From Pseudomonadota bacterium (GTDB taxonomy: Bacteria; Myxococcota; Polyangia; Polyangiales; Polyangiaceae), in contig JAEZYO010000467.1 in assembly GCA_023419055.1 (NCBI GenBank), positions 1 through 5,732 of the forward strand: 5,732 nt of DNA, read 5' to 3'. This document shows, piece by piece, positions 1 through 5,610 of the stretch (positions within the stretch are counted from its first letter, which is position 1; every line of letters starts with the position of its first letter). The notes under the pieces are model-generated. The model searched no databases, was not told where the DNA came from, and saw only the letters and a list, made by a program, of their open reading frames with translations. The translations under genes and the position numbers were made by a program.

Positions 1-507
1 AACGAGCCGGGCTGCCTGGCGCCGTACCAGGGTGACTGCTGGTGCACGCTGGAGCAGGGCAAGACGCTTCTCGAGCCCGTCAATGAGCAGGCGACGAAGA
101 GTGGGGAGCACGGTGACGGCAGCGTCATCAGCGTAACGTTCGACCCGAACCTCACCTTCGATGTGGCAGTGAATCCGATGCCGTTCGGTGAGTCGTACTT
201 TCAGGCCGACGCTGCCGCCTCGCTGATCTCGAGGCTTTACATCGACCTCCCCCTGTACTCCGAGACGGGGGTAGACCTCGTGGACTTCTCGGCTGGTGTC
301 TCCATCGACCGGTGCAGAGTCGACACCCTGAGCACGAGGTTCCGGGTCCTCAACATCGACTTCGTCGGCCTCGCCGACGCGGGATCGATCCCGTTCTCGT
401 CGTCGAGCCCACGTCCATTCGAAGGATTTGGACTTCGTGCACGGGGACTGCATGAACGAGCCCGCAGCCCGCACGATCAATCGCTAGGTCGACTACTACT
501 ACAATGA
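1..507 (+). pseudogene. 5' part of a disrupted large protein of unknown function (gene starts before the window)
   Basis: Frame 1 is open from the first base to a TGA at 505-507, so the gene begins upstream of the window. I do not recognise the family. The visible part starts with a cysteine cluster (Cys at residues 5, 13 and 15 of the fragment, around GDCWC) and continues with alternating hydrophobic/polar stretches that look like beta strands. Codons end mostly in G or C up to about position 408. After that the third-position preference in this frame collapses and the predicted peptide becomes Arg-rich, which is typical of out-of-frame reading. The true reading appears to continue in frame 2, as the 3' part ending at 1450. 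I infer that 1-1450 was one gene and that the last ~33 codons of this frame are not authentic. An exported or surface protein is plausible from the strand pattern and neighbouring lipoproteins, but this is inference. Confidence 0.6.
406..487 (+). other. Frameshift and in-frame stop interrupting the first gene
   Basis: Coding character moves from frame 1 to frame 2 at about 406-410, in the run agCCCac. Skipping one C joins frame 1 ...IPFSSSS to frame 2 HVHSKDLDFVHGDC, which has strong G/C third positions. Frame 2 then meets TAG at 485-487 (context cgc TAG gtc gac), after which VDYYYNEVRIPALKAAM continues cleanly to 1450. A single C-to-T change from CAG would explain the stop. Two lesions within about 80 bp, followed by 960 bp with no further damage, fit a recently inactivated gene or local sequence error. 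A programmed +1 shift cannot by itself explain the second lesion. Confidence 0.65.
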
Positions 508-535
508 AGTCCGCATCCCGGCCCTCAAGGCTGCG

Positions 536-1450
536 ATGGAAGGCTTGATCTTGGAGAGCGCTGCATTGTCTGGCGCGCTTCAAACTGCTGAGCCGGACTC
601 ATCCGTGCAGTTCCTCGACGTCAGTCGTCACGACTCCGCGACGGTTTACTACGCGCAATTCTACGTGGGCCCGATTCCTGTCAACGTGACCGTGGACGTG
701 GGCTTGCTCTACGGACTCGACGGGCGGCTCTTCTACCGCTACTCGCCATTGTCGGCTCTTGGCCTGCCTCCCGGCGGGGACGCGTCGCAGCTGGCTGCGG
801 TCGGCGGAAAGCTCGTCCCCAGCATAGGCGCTACGCTCGAGCTTTTCGCGGGCGTCGGGTTCGACGTGCCAGGTTTCGCGGTCAAGGCAGGAATCTCGGG
901 AAACCTGATGCTGGCCAACGCGAGTGGAAATCTGGAGTCTGGTGTCGGCCTTTCGGTCCGAGCGCTTGCCGATGACCGTCCGACCCCCGCGCCACTCGAC
1001 GTTCTTGGAACCGGGGAGCGCTTCTTCCCCGCGCGCCAGCATGAGTTCTTCATCGACTGGTTCTACGGCGCGTCGCTACGGATCGATGACATCCTGAACG
1101 GTACCATCAATGCCAAAGTCAACGGTACCATCAATGCCAAAGTCAAGTTGAAGGCTTTCCTTTTCAGCAAGACGTACAAGAAGACCCTCGTCTCGTTCGA
1201 CGGGCCTTTCGCTCCCATCGAAAAGAGGTTGCTCGAAGGCGGGGCTCAGCTGCCAGGTATCCTGTTGCCTGCCCCAGCAGGTTCTGAAGGGTCACTGGGC
1301 GTCTTCCAAATGCAAATTCCGCTCGTCAAGCCGAAGAAGCTGCCGGTTCCTGCGTCGGAGGCGCCCGGCACTCAAGCCTTCCTCGAAGGAACTCTCTTGA
1401 GTCCGCTGAACTACGACGGGGTGTGCACGAAGGAGGCTCCCAACAAGTAG
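536..1450 (+). CDS. 3' part of the disrupted protein; beta-rich hypothetical protein
   Basis: This 304-residue frame-2 ORF is the intact remainder of the gene entering from the left; coding signal extends back past the TAG at 485-487. The ATG at 536 is only the first ATG after the stop, with a weak AAGG a few bases upstream, so it may not be a natural start. The family is not recognised. Visible content: alternating small/hydrophobic residues suggesting beta sheet (FYVGPIPVNVTVDVGLLYG, then FAGVGFDVPGFAVKAGISG, near residues 40-60 and 104-122), an exact duplication NGTINAKV x2 near residues 188-203, and a basic segment ending in a Pro/Lys-rich stretch. It has only one cysteine, next to the C-terminus. 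No signal peptide or membrane segment is visible, as expected for a 3' fragment. The ORF ends 57 bp before the next gene on the same strand. A secreted or envelope protein is a guess from composition only. Confidence 0.6.
   Translation: MEGLILESAALSGALQTAEPDSSVQFLDVSRHDSATVYYAQFYVGPIPVNVTVDVGLLYGLDGRLFYRYSPLSALGLPPGGDASQLAAVGGKLVPSIGATLELFAGVGFDVPGFAVKAGISGNLMLANASGNLESGVGLSVRALADDRPTPAPLDVLGTGERFFPARQHEFFIDWFYGASLRIDDILNGTINAKVNGTINAKVKLKAFLFSKTYKKTLVSFDGPFAPIEKRLLEGGAQLPGILLPAPAGSEGSLGVFQMQIPLVKPKKLPVPASEAPGTQAFLEGTLLSPLNYDGVCTKEAPNK
1097..1144 (+). repeat. Exact 24-bp in-frame tandem duplication
   Basis: Two perfect copies, 1097-1120 and 1121-1144, of a 24-bp unit that begins aacggtacc and ends aaagtc. 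The unit is eight codons in the gene's frame and encodes NGTINAKV twice. Absence of any synonymous difference points to a recent replication-slippage duplication. It preserves the frame and would add one hairpin-like or strand-like unit to the protein. Confidence 0.95.
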
Positions 1451-1470
1451 CGCGTCCGAAGATCCAGTCG

Positions 1471-1508
1471 CCTTCTTCCCCGTGTTCCGATTGACGCGGG
1501 GAAGACGG
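1471..1508 (+). promoter_or_regulatory. Hairpin covering the ribosome binding site of the next gene
   Basis: Positions 1474-1482 (tcttccccg) pair perfectly with 1497-1505 (cggggaaga). One mismatch later, 1471-1472 pair with 1507-1508, giving an 11-pair stem around a 14-nt loop. The right arm contains the purine-rich sequence GGGGA (1498-1502) that serves as the likely Shine-Dalgarno site, and reaches the first base of the GTG start at 1508. In mRNA the structure would hide the initiation region. No T-run follows, so it is a poor Rho-independent terminator, although it sits 20 bp after the upstream stop and could also protect the 3' end of that transcript. The pairing is seen directly; the regulatory role is inferred. 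Confidence 0.5.
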
Positions 1509-2356
1509 TGAAGCAATTCTCCTGCATTATGCGTGCTTTCGTGAACTTGCGTTGCTTTTTCGCGTGCACTGCCGTCGGTTGCCTGATTGGTTGTGGCACT
1601 GATTCCGGAGACGGTTCCTCGAGCTCCGGCGGGCAGTCGGGCTCCTCGGGGGCTTCCGGCAGTGCTGCAGGGATGACGAGCGCGGGAGGTAGCAGCGCGG
1701 GAGGTAGTACAACAGGTGGCAGTTCCGGCTCCGGTGTTGGCGGTACTGGCAACGGTTCCGGTTCCGGAGGCGCGGGAAACGCGTCTGGAGCCGGCGGAGC
1801 GATCGGCGGTGGTGGGAGCTCCGGCTCCGGAGACGTCGACGTCCTCGATCCGTCCTTGCCACTACCGAGTGTCGACTGTCGCACGGACACCACCTCTCGA
1901 ATTTGTGTGTCAGTCAGCGGGACAGTGGCCGGCCAGGCCGTCGATGAGCACTGCACGATGGAATCTTTCGCGGAGATGATCGCCGGCACGCCGCTGAGTT
2001 GGATCGTGATCTGCGGGGAGGAGGGATCCTTTGGTCCCTTGTCCTATCGGGTCGACGTTCCAGTTCAACCCCCAGGTCAATTCGACGAAACCTTCTTACC
2101 GGGTGCCGCGAGTCAGGGCGACGTGATCATTCAATCGGGTTCGAGCGGCGGAGACGTCAGTTCCGACAACCTGCTCACCGCGCGCGTTGCAGGGCACTCG
2201 GAGCGAACGGCGGGTACACCTGCCGTCGACCTTGTCGTCGGGACGTTTCAGGGGACTTGGAGTGAGCCGACGGCTGACTGCACGACGGGGTATGCTGATG
2301 AATGCTTGGCGAGCAAGGTGCACGGGACGTTCAGGGGACACTACACGGTGCGGTGA
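1508..2356 (+). CDS. Predicted lipoprotein with Gly/Ser-rich linker and cysteine-containing C-terminal domain
   Basis: A 282-residue protein with a lipoprotein signal peptide: basic n-region (Lys2, Arg9, Arg15), hydrophobic core FFACTAVG, and lipobox L26-I-G-C29, so the mature protein would begin at Cys29 and be lipid-anchored. Residues ~33-107 are almost only Gly, Ser, Ala and Thr, a flexible tether. The C-terminal domain (~120-282) looks beta-rich and holds six cysteines (124, 133, 149, 169, 258, 266) that could form disulfides outside the cytoplasm. Two similar motifs, GTFQGTW (245-251) and GTFRGHY (273-279), close the domain. The family is not recognised. The GTG at 1508 has GGGGA five bases upstream; an ATG at 1529 would give a more typical 21-residue signal peptide but has no clear ribosome site. 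The next lipoprotein begins 22 bp downstream, suggesting co-transcription. Function is unknown; a surface or periplasmic role is inferred. Confidence 0.85.
   Translation: MKQFSCIMRAFVNLRCFFACTAVGCLIGCGTDSGDGSSSSGGQSGSSGASGSAAGMTSAGGSSAGGSTTGGSSGSGVGGTGNGSGSGGAGNASGAGGAIGGGGSSGSGDVDVLDPSLPLPSVDCRTDTTSRICVSVSGTVAGQAVDEHCTMESFAEMIAGTPLSWIVICGEEGSFGPLSYRVDVPVQPPGQFDETFLPGAASQGDVIIQSGSSGGDVSSDNLLTARVAGHSERTAGTPAVDLVVGTFQGTWSEPTADCTTGYADECLASKVHGTFRGHYTVR
1679..1708 (+). repeat. 15-bp near-exact tandem repeat in the Gly/Ser linker
   Basis: The unit agcgcgggaggtagc at 1679-1693 is followed by agcgcgggaggtagt at 1694-1708, differing only in the last base. Both encode SAGGS. It indicates that the linker of the lipoprotein grows or shrinks by slippage in whole-codon units. 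Confidence 0.85.
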
Positions 2357-2378
2357 CGACTTGAAGCGAGGGGTTCAC

Positions 2379-2693
2379 GTGCGTGGTAAGCAAACGGGCT
2401 GGATGTTAATGGTGCTTGCCCTCGTATTCGGGGCCGGCACCGGCTGTCAGTCGCAGCCACCCCGAGAGGCCGCGCCTCCGACGCGGAGCTCGAGCGCAGC
2501 ACGACCGCAGTCGAGCGTCATTCACGCGAGCGGCGAGCTTCGGGTAACCGCCGATGTACTGCCAGAGGTCGAGGTTGGTGCTCGGCGCACCTACTCGCTG
2601 AGGTGTGCGAGCGAAGCCAAGGTGGGGTCGGAACCGATTACGGTTCGAGCTTCGCCGATCTGCCGGTATTCGCCGCTTCTATCCTCAGGGTGA
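2379..2693 (+). CDS. Small putative lipoprotein, 104 residues
   Basis: Start chosen at GTG 2379 because GAGGGG (2368-2373) lies five bases upstream and the N-terminus then forms a signal peptide: Arg2 and Lys4, a hydrophobic core MLMVLALVFGAG, and Cys23 followed by QSQPP. The lipobox is G20-T-G-C23; glycine at -3 is unusual, since Leu or a similar residue is normal, so lipidation is probable but not certain. The rest is a Pro/Arg/Ser-rich linker (~25-48) and a short stretch with strand-like character, ELRVTADVLPEVEVGARRTY, with further cysteines at 79 and 98. The gene begins 22 bp after the previous lipoprotein stop and is likely in the same transcript. The last ~20 codons lose third-position G/C preference while frame 2 over 2620-2770 gains some, so the 3' end may be frameshifted and the original protein longer. 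The family is not recognised. Confidence 0.55.
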   Translation: MRGKQTGWMLMVLALVFGAGTGCQSQPPREAAPPTRSSSAARPQSSVIHASGELRVTADVLPEVEVGARRTYSLRCASEAKVGSEPITVRASPICRYSPLLSSG

Positions 2694-2861
2694 TGCACCG
2701 AGGCGCCAGTATCGCAGTCGCCCGGCGTGCCGACGCTGGCGTTGCGGGAGCGCGTCAACTGTGTGGCAATGAAACCGGCATAAATCGTGCTGGATTCAAG
2801 TCGACATTTCTGCCCTCATTCCCGCTGCCCGTGATGCAAAGCTCACCGGAGGCTCGGTGGC
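2694..2861 (+). other. Gap between two small lipoprotein ORFs
   Basis: Frame 2 stays open across this stretch, from a GTG at 2603 to 2938, with moderate coding character at its beginning (VGTDYGSSFADLPVFAASILRV). This could be the displaced C-terminus of the preceding ORF. Toward 2780-2840 the base composition becomes more AT-rich and coding character fades. The end contains GGAGG at 2848-2852, the likely ribosome site for the ORF starting at 2862. I see no convincing promoter or hairpin. Confidence 0.3.
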
Positions 2862-3098
2862 ATGAGAACGGTGAGGGGTACTATCGGTGTACTGTTGCTT
2901 GCATGCAGCTCGATCGTAGCGGCGTGCTCGCACGGTGAACGGAGCAGCGAAGGAGAAGCCGCGCGGCAGCTCTCCGAGCGTGTCATTGGGGATGCCGATG
3001 AAGCTTCGAACGCGTACAGCCGAGGCCCCGCTAGAAATGAAAACGCCCGGGAGGATCTCCCGGGCGTTTCGCGTTCTTTCGGTTCGAGGAAGCGTTAG
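2862..3098 (+). CDS. Very small putative lipoprotein ORF, possibly a remnant
   Basis: A 78-residue ORF with a good ribosome site (GGAGG at 2848-2852, nine bases before ATG 2862) and a convincing lipoprotein signal: Arg2 and Arg5, core IGVLLLACSSI, and lipobox V19-A-A-C22. The residues after Cys22 are charged and hydrophilic (HGERSSEGEAARQLSERVIG), possibly a short helix. The 3' end is suspicious: codons from about residue 60 run through the intrinsic terminator at 3041-3069 and stop at 3096-3098, two bases short of the convergent gene's stop. A reading-frame change near 3030 would reach TAG at 3032-3034, just before the terminator, so the original gene may have ended there. It is either a real tiny lipoprotein, a gene with a frameshifted tail, or the preserved start of a deleted gene. 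No family is recognised. Confidence 0.45.
   Translation: MRTVRGTIGVLLLACSSIVAACSHGERSSEGEAARQLSERVIGDADEASNAYSRGPARNENAREDLPGVSRSFGSRKR
3041..3069 (-). terminator. Intrinsic terminator of the minus-strand cysteine-rich lipoprotein gene
   Basis: A perfect 13-bp inverted repeat, aaacgcccgggag (3041-3053) and ctcccgggcgttt (3057-3069), with a 3-nt loop. Read on the minus strand it lies 30 bases after the stop at 3100-3102 and is followed by ttttcattt, a good U-tract. On the plus strand the hairpin is followed by tttcgcgttctttc, a weaker T-rich run, so it may act in both directions between the convergent genes. Confidence 0.92.
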
Positions 3099-3099
3099 C

Positions 3100-3816
3100 T
3101 CACTCAGTAGCGACGATCTGACACTTCTCCTGGCATTCGAAGTTGTCCGGGTGCGTGAAGCACTCGATGAGCGCGTTGGTCTCGTCGCCGATCTGCATGC
3201 AGTCGTTGCCATTCACGTCGTCGTGAGTCGCGCATTCGCCGTTGCAGGTCTCCCAGTCGTCCATGCTGACGTCCTCGCCGCCGTTGTCTATGAAGATCTT
3301 CTGGAGGCAACCGAGCCAGCAGTTGAACTCGCCTTCGCCTTCAGGCCCGCCCCAACCACAGACATTGTAGGGCTCGTAGCCGCCGCAGTTGTTCCACTGC
3401 TCGCAGCATTTCTCCTTGATGCACTTGCCGCACTCGTCGTCGGTATCGGCCGGCTCACAGTCGTCTTGCGGGGTGCCCGTCGGCTCGTCGCTACCAGCGC
3501 CGCCCGTCGAGACGGTGTCGCAGGTCGGAGCGGTTTCGTTGCCGGTATTGCCGGTGTTGCCTTCGCCGCCTTCGCCGCCGTTGGTGGCCGGTTCGCCGCC
3601 GTTGCTGGTACCGCCGGTGCTGCTCGTACCAGCGGTCGTGCCGCCGGAGCCGCCCTTGCCGCCAGTTCCGCCTTTGCCGGAGCTGCCACCGCTGCTAGCG
3701 CCGCCGTCGTCGTTGTCCTCGATGCCGTCGCCGTCACCCACCGTACAGGCGCCGGCGAGGAGCGCGCCCACGAACCCAATCAAAGCAACCTTCCGCCAAG
3801 AAATCCGTTCGCTCAT
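3100..3816 (-). CDS. Predicted cysteine-rich lipoprotein with Gly-rich linker
   Basis: A 238-residue protein. The N-terminus has a basic n-region (Arg4, Arg8, Lys9), hydrophobic core VALIGFVGALL and Cys24 in LLAGAC, a likely lipobox although -3 is Ala and Leu sits at -4. Acidic residues follow, then a Gly/Ser/Thr/Asn-rich linker (~38-95). The C-terminal region (~99-232) has 16 cysteines in two sets: 120, 129, 132, 137, 138, 144, 153, 166, 170 and 191, 195, 206, 219, 228, 232. It includes CGKC, KCC, CWLGC, CNGEC and CQEKC, and is strongly acidic. The spacing recalls small disulfide-rich domains that I associate with myxobacterial lipoproteins; no enzymatic motif is seen. Disulfide formation outside the cytoplasm is inferred. 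ATG 3816 is preceded by GGAG five bases upstream, part of a tandem duplication. A strong terminator follows. The long ORFs on the opposite strand are reading-frame shadows of its biased composition. Confidence 0.88.
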   Translation of the reverse strand: MSERISWRKVALIGFVGALLAGACTVGDGDGIEDNDDGGASSGGSSGKGGTGGKGGSGGTTAGTSSTGGTSNGGEPATNGGEGGEGNTGNTGNETAPTCDTVSTGGAGSDEPTGTPQDDCEPADTDDECGKCIKEKCCEQWNNCGGYEPYNVCGWGGPEGEGEFNCWLGCLQKIFIDNGGEDVSMDDWETCNGECATHDDVNGNDCMQIGDETNALIECFTHPDNFECQEKCQIVATE

Positions 3817-3817
3817 T

Positions 3818-3843
3818 TGGTCTCCGTAAGTGGTCTCCGTAAG
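3818..3843 (-). repeat. 13-bp tandem duplication carrying the Shine-Dalgarno site
   Basis: The plus-strand unit tggtctccgtaag occurs exactly at 3818-3830 and 3831-3843. On the minus strand this gives two copies of CTTACGGAGACCA directly before the cysteine-rich lipoprotein gene. The proximal GGAG (3825-3822) is five bases from ATG 3816, a proper spacing. The distal copy is about 18 bases away, too far to serve this start directly. Confidence 0.9.
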
Positions 3844-3963
3844 TCTTCTACGCTACGAAGCCCGATTGTTTCATTCCCCGAGCCGAAGGGAAAAGCAAAA
3901 GCGTGCTCGGGCGCCAAGGAGATGGACGAGGCCGAGGGTCGCTTTATTCGAGCGGTCTCCGCG
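3844..3963 (-). other. Intergenic leader between lnt and the cysteine-rich lipoprotein gene
   Basis: This stretch, with the RBS repeat, makes up the 147 bp between the lnt stop and the next start. It contains a 7-bp inverted repeat, cccgagc (3877-3883) and gctcggg (3905-3911), with a 21-nt loop that is A-rich on the plus strand and T-rich on the minus strand. It could be a weak end-of-lnt hairpin or a protein site. The gap is long enough for a separate promoter, and the region near 3865-3900 is more AT-rich than its surroundings, but I cannot identify -35/-10 boxes with confidence. Confidence 0.3.
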
Positions 3964-5610
3964 CTAGCCGCGCGTGAACCATGCCCGTGAGCGAGCCCTG
4001 AAATCTGTGGGAGAAGGTGGTTTGGGCTCGGTGGCCGGTTTTGCTCGAGGCGGAAGGGCGCGTCGCGATGCGCCTCGGCGCGGGTACCAGGCCAACGCTC
4101 CCGCGGCGAGGACGGCGAGATACCAGGGGACGTCGCCGACGATCCCGTAGAAGGTCGTGGAGCGCATCCACGCGATGCGTTCGCGCAGCGCCTCTGTTTT
4201 GAAGGTCTCGGTGTGGGCGATGACGCGGCCCACCGGATCGACGAAGGCGCTGACGCCGCTGTTGGTCGACCGCACGAAGAAGCGGCGATGCTCGACCGCG
4301 CGAAACTTCGAGAGCGCGAGGTGGATCCAGGGTTCCGTCGTATCTCCAAACCAGGCGTCGTTCGTGAGATTGACGAGCAAGTCCGGGTTGCCCGCGTTGA
4401 CGATCGAGTTGACGAAGCCGGGGATGATGTCTTCGTAGCAGATGAAGGTCGCGACCTGGTGGCGGCCGATCTGGAGCGGGAGGAGCGACTTGCCCGGGCT
4501 GAAGCGGCCCGAGTTCGGGCTCCACTCGTAGAGAATGGGGAAGGCCTCCCCGAACGGGAGGTACTCACCGAAGGCGAGCAAGAACTGCTTGTCGTAGCGG
4601 CCCACGACGTGACCGCGACGGCTCGTGGCGATGGCGGAGTTGAAGTAGACGTTGCCGCGCACGTCTTTCACGGGCCGCCGCAAGACGACGCCGAAGATCG
4701 CGGCGACGTCGAGGTCCCCCGAGATCTTGCGCGGGATGTCGGTGTCTTTGGTCGCCTCGTCGATGGCGGACATCACCGAGGTCTCGCTCCAGACGACGAG
4801 ATCGAGCTTCTCGGGGTCGTCCTTCTTGAGCCGTTCGGTGAGCTTGATGTGCCGGCGTAGGCCTTCTTGCTTCTCCTGGCGCTTGGCGAAAAGGCTCATG
4901 TTCGCTTGCACGAGCCCGACGTCGGCGGGCTCGGCCGTTCGGATTCGCTCTTCGACCTGGCCGATGCGGACCGCCCCGTAAAGCGCGGAAGCCACGGGGG
5001 CGAGGGCGAGCGCAACCGTCGGCTTCCATCGCACGGCGCGCCGCTCGAGCCGTGAAAGGACGAGCTCGGCGATCGCGAGGTTGGCGGCGACGAGCGGGAG
5101 CGAGACGAGGATCGGCCCTCCGAGCTCGGCGAGCTGAATCAAGGCCGGGATCTGGTGAACCGTGGCGGCGTAGGTCCAAGGAAACAGCAGCGGGTAGATC
5201 TGCTCGCTCGCCGCGAACACCAACAGGAACGCCGGCGCCGTGGGCCAGCCGCGCTGCTCGGTCCGGGCGTACACCCAACCGAGCAGCGCGATGCGCCCGG
5301 CCTGGTAGGCACAGAGCAGAGCCATGAAGAGCACGCAGAGCGGCAGCGGGAAGCCGCTGAACGTCTCGAGCATCTCGAGCAGCCAGTAGAAGCCCAGCAT
5401 GGTCATCGTGAATCCCGACAACCATCCGAAAAGTAGGGCGCGGCGGGGCGTCTGACCGCGCAAGGCGAGGATCAGTGGAACCAGTGCCACGAAGGCGAGG
5501 GGCCAGAGATCGATTCCTGGGAACGCGAGGAAGTAGAGGACGCCGGAGAGCACGGAGAGGGCCGCCGCGCCCTTGAACGGCAGAGAGAAACGGGGGCTCG
5601 CGTTGCGCAT
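3964..5610 (-). CDS. lnt: Apolipoprotein N-acyltransferase
   Basis: Lnt moves an acyl chain from a phospholipid to the free amino group of the lipidated N-terminal cysteine of apolipoproteins, the last maturation step, in the inner membrane. The 548-residue protein has the family layout: about seven hydrophobic segments in residues 14-212, a periplasmic carbon-nitrogen hydrolase domain (~228-470) and a last membrane segment (~491-509). The catalytic triad is visible as Glu276 (VVWSETSV), Lys341 (RYDKQFLLAFGEY) and Cys391 (FICYEDI). Glu349 in GEY, Glu393 and Asn324 match further residues known to matter in E. coli Lnt. LTNDAWFG (415-422) and RSTNSG (447-452) are family signatures. It is slightly longer than E. 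coli Lnt (512) owing to a Pro/Arg-rich tail (~511-548). ATG 5610 is the only usual start after the in-frame TAG at 5653-5655; its ribosome site (GGGA) is weak. The cysteine-rich lipoprotein, a potential substrate, lies 147 bp downstream on the same strand. Confidence 0.97.
   Translation of the reverse strand: MRNASPRFSLPFKGAAALSVLSGVLYFLAFPGIDLWPLAFVALVPLILALRGQTPRRALLFGWLSGFTMTMLGFYWLLEMLETFSGFPLPLCVLFMALLCAYQAGRIALLGWVYARTEQRGWPTAPAFLLVFAASEQIYPLLFPWTYAATVHQIPALIQLAELGGPILVSLPLVAANLAIAELVLSRLERRAVRWKPTVALALAPVASALYGAVRIGQVEERIRTAEPADVGLVQANMSLFAKRQEKQEGLRRHIKLTERLKKDDPEKLDLVVWSETSVMSAIDEATKDTDIPRKISGDLDVAAIFGVVLRRPVKDVRGNVYFNSAIATSRRGHVVGRYDKQFLLAFGEYLPFGEAFPILYEWSPNSGRFSPGKSLLPLQIGRHQVATFICYEDIIPGFVNSIVNAGNPDLLVNLTNDAWFGDTTEPWIHLALSKFRAVEHRRFFVRSTNSGVSAFVDPVGRVIAHTETFKTEALRERIAWMRSTTFYGIVGDVPWYLAVLAAGALAWYPRRGASRRALPPRAKPATEPKPPSPTDFRARSRAWFTRG

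Noticed and set aside
1679..1840. Repetitive Gly/Ser codons considered as a CRISPR-like or other noncoding repeat array.
   Set aside because: Units are irregular, stay in the reading frame and encode a low-complexity linker. There are no uniform repeats with unique spacers.
1411..1989. A 192-codon minus-strand ORF with a long Pro-rich stretch.
   Set aside because: The Pro-rich stretch is the reverse complement of the Gly-rich linker codons of the lipoprotein at 1508-2356. It has no supporting start signal.
3870..3912. A possible sigma-54 promoter on the minus strand (GCACG followed by TTGCT).
   Set aside because: The first G of the -24 GG is missing and the spacing to the -12 element is one base short.
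3864..3912. The 7-bp inverted repeat as a second intrinsic terminator after lnt.
   Set aside because: The stem is short, the loop is 21 nt and no T-run follows on the minus strand, so it is only noted within the intergenic entry.
2935..3990. A 351-codon plus-strand ORF, rich in Ala and Val, opposite the cysteine-rich lipoprotein.
   Set aside because: It is the antisense shadow of the Gly/Ser linker and cysteine codons, runs across the terminator, and has no ribosome site. The minus-strand gene has a signal peptide, RBS and terminator.
4213..4860. A 215-codon plus-strand ORF inside lnt.
   Set aside because: It is antisense to the catalytic domain of a confidently identified enzyme and is explained by high G/C at third positions. 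Its predicted product is an implausible Asp/Glu/Arg/Val mix.
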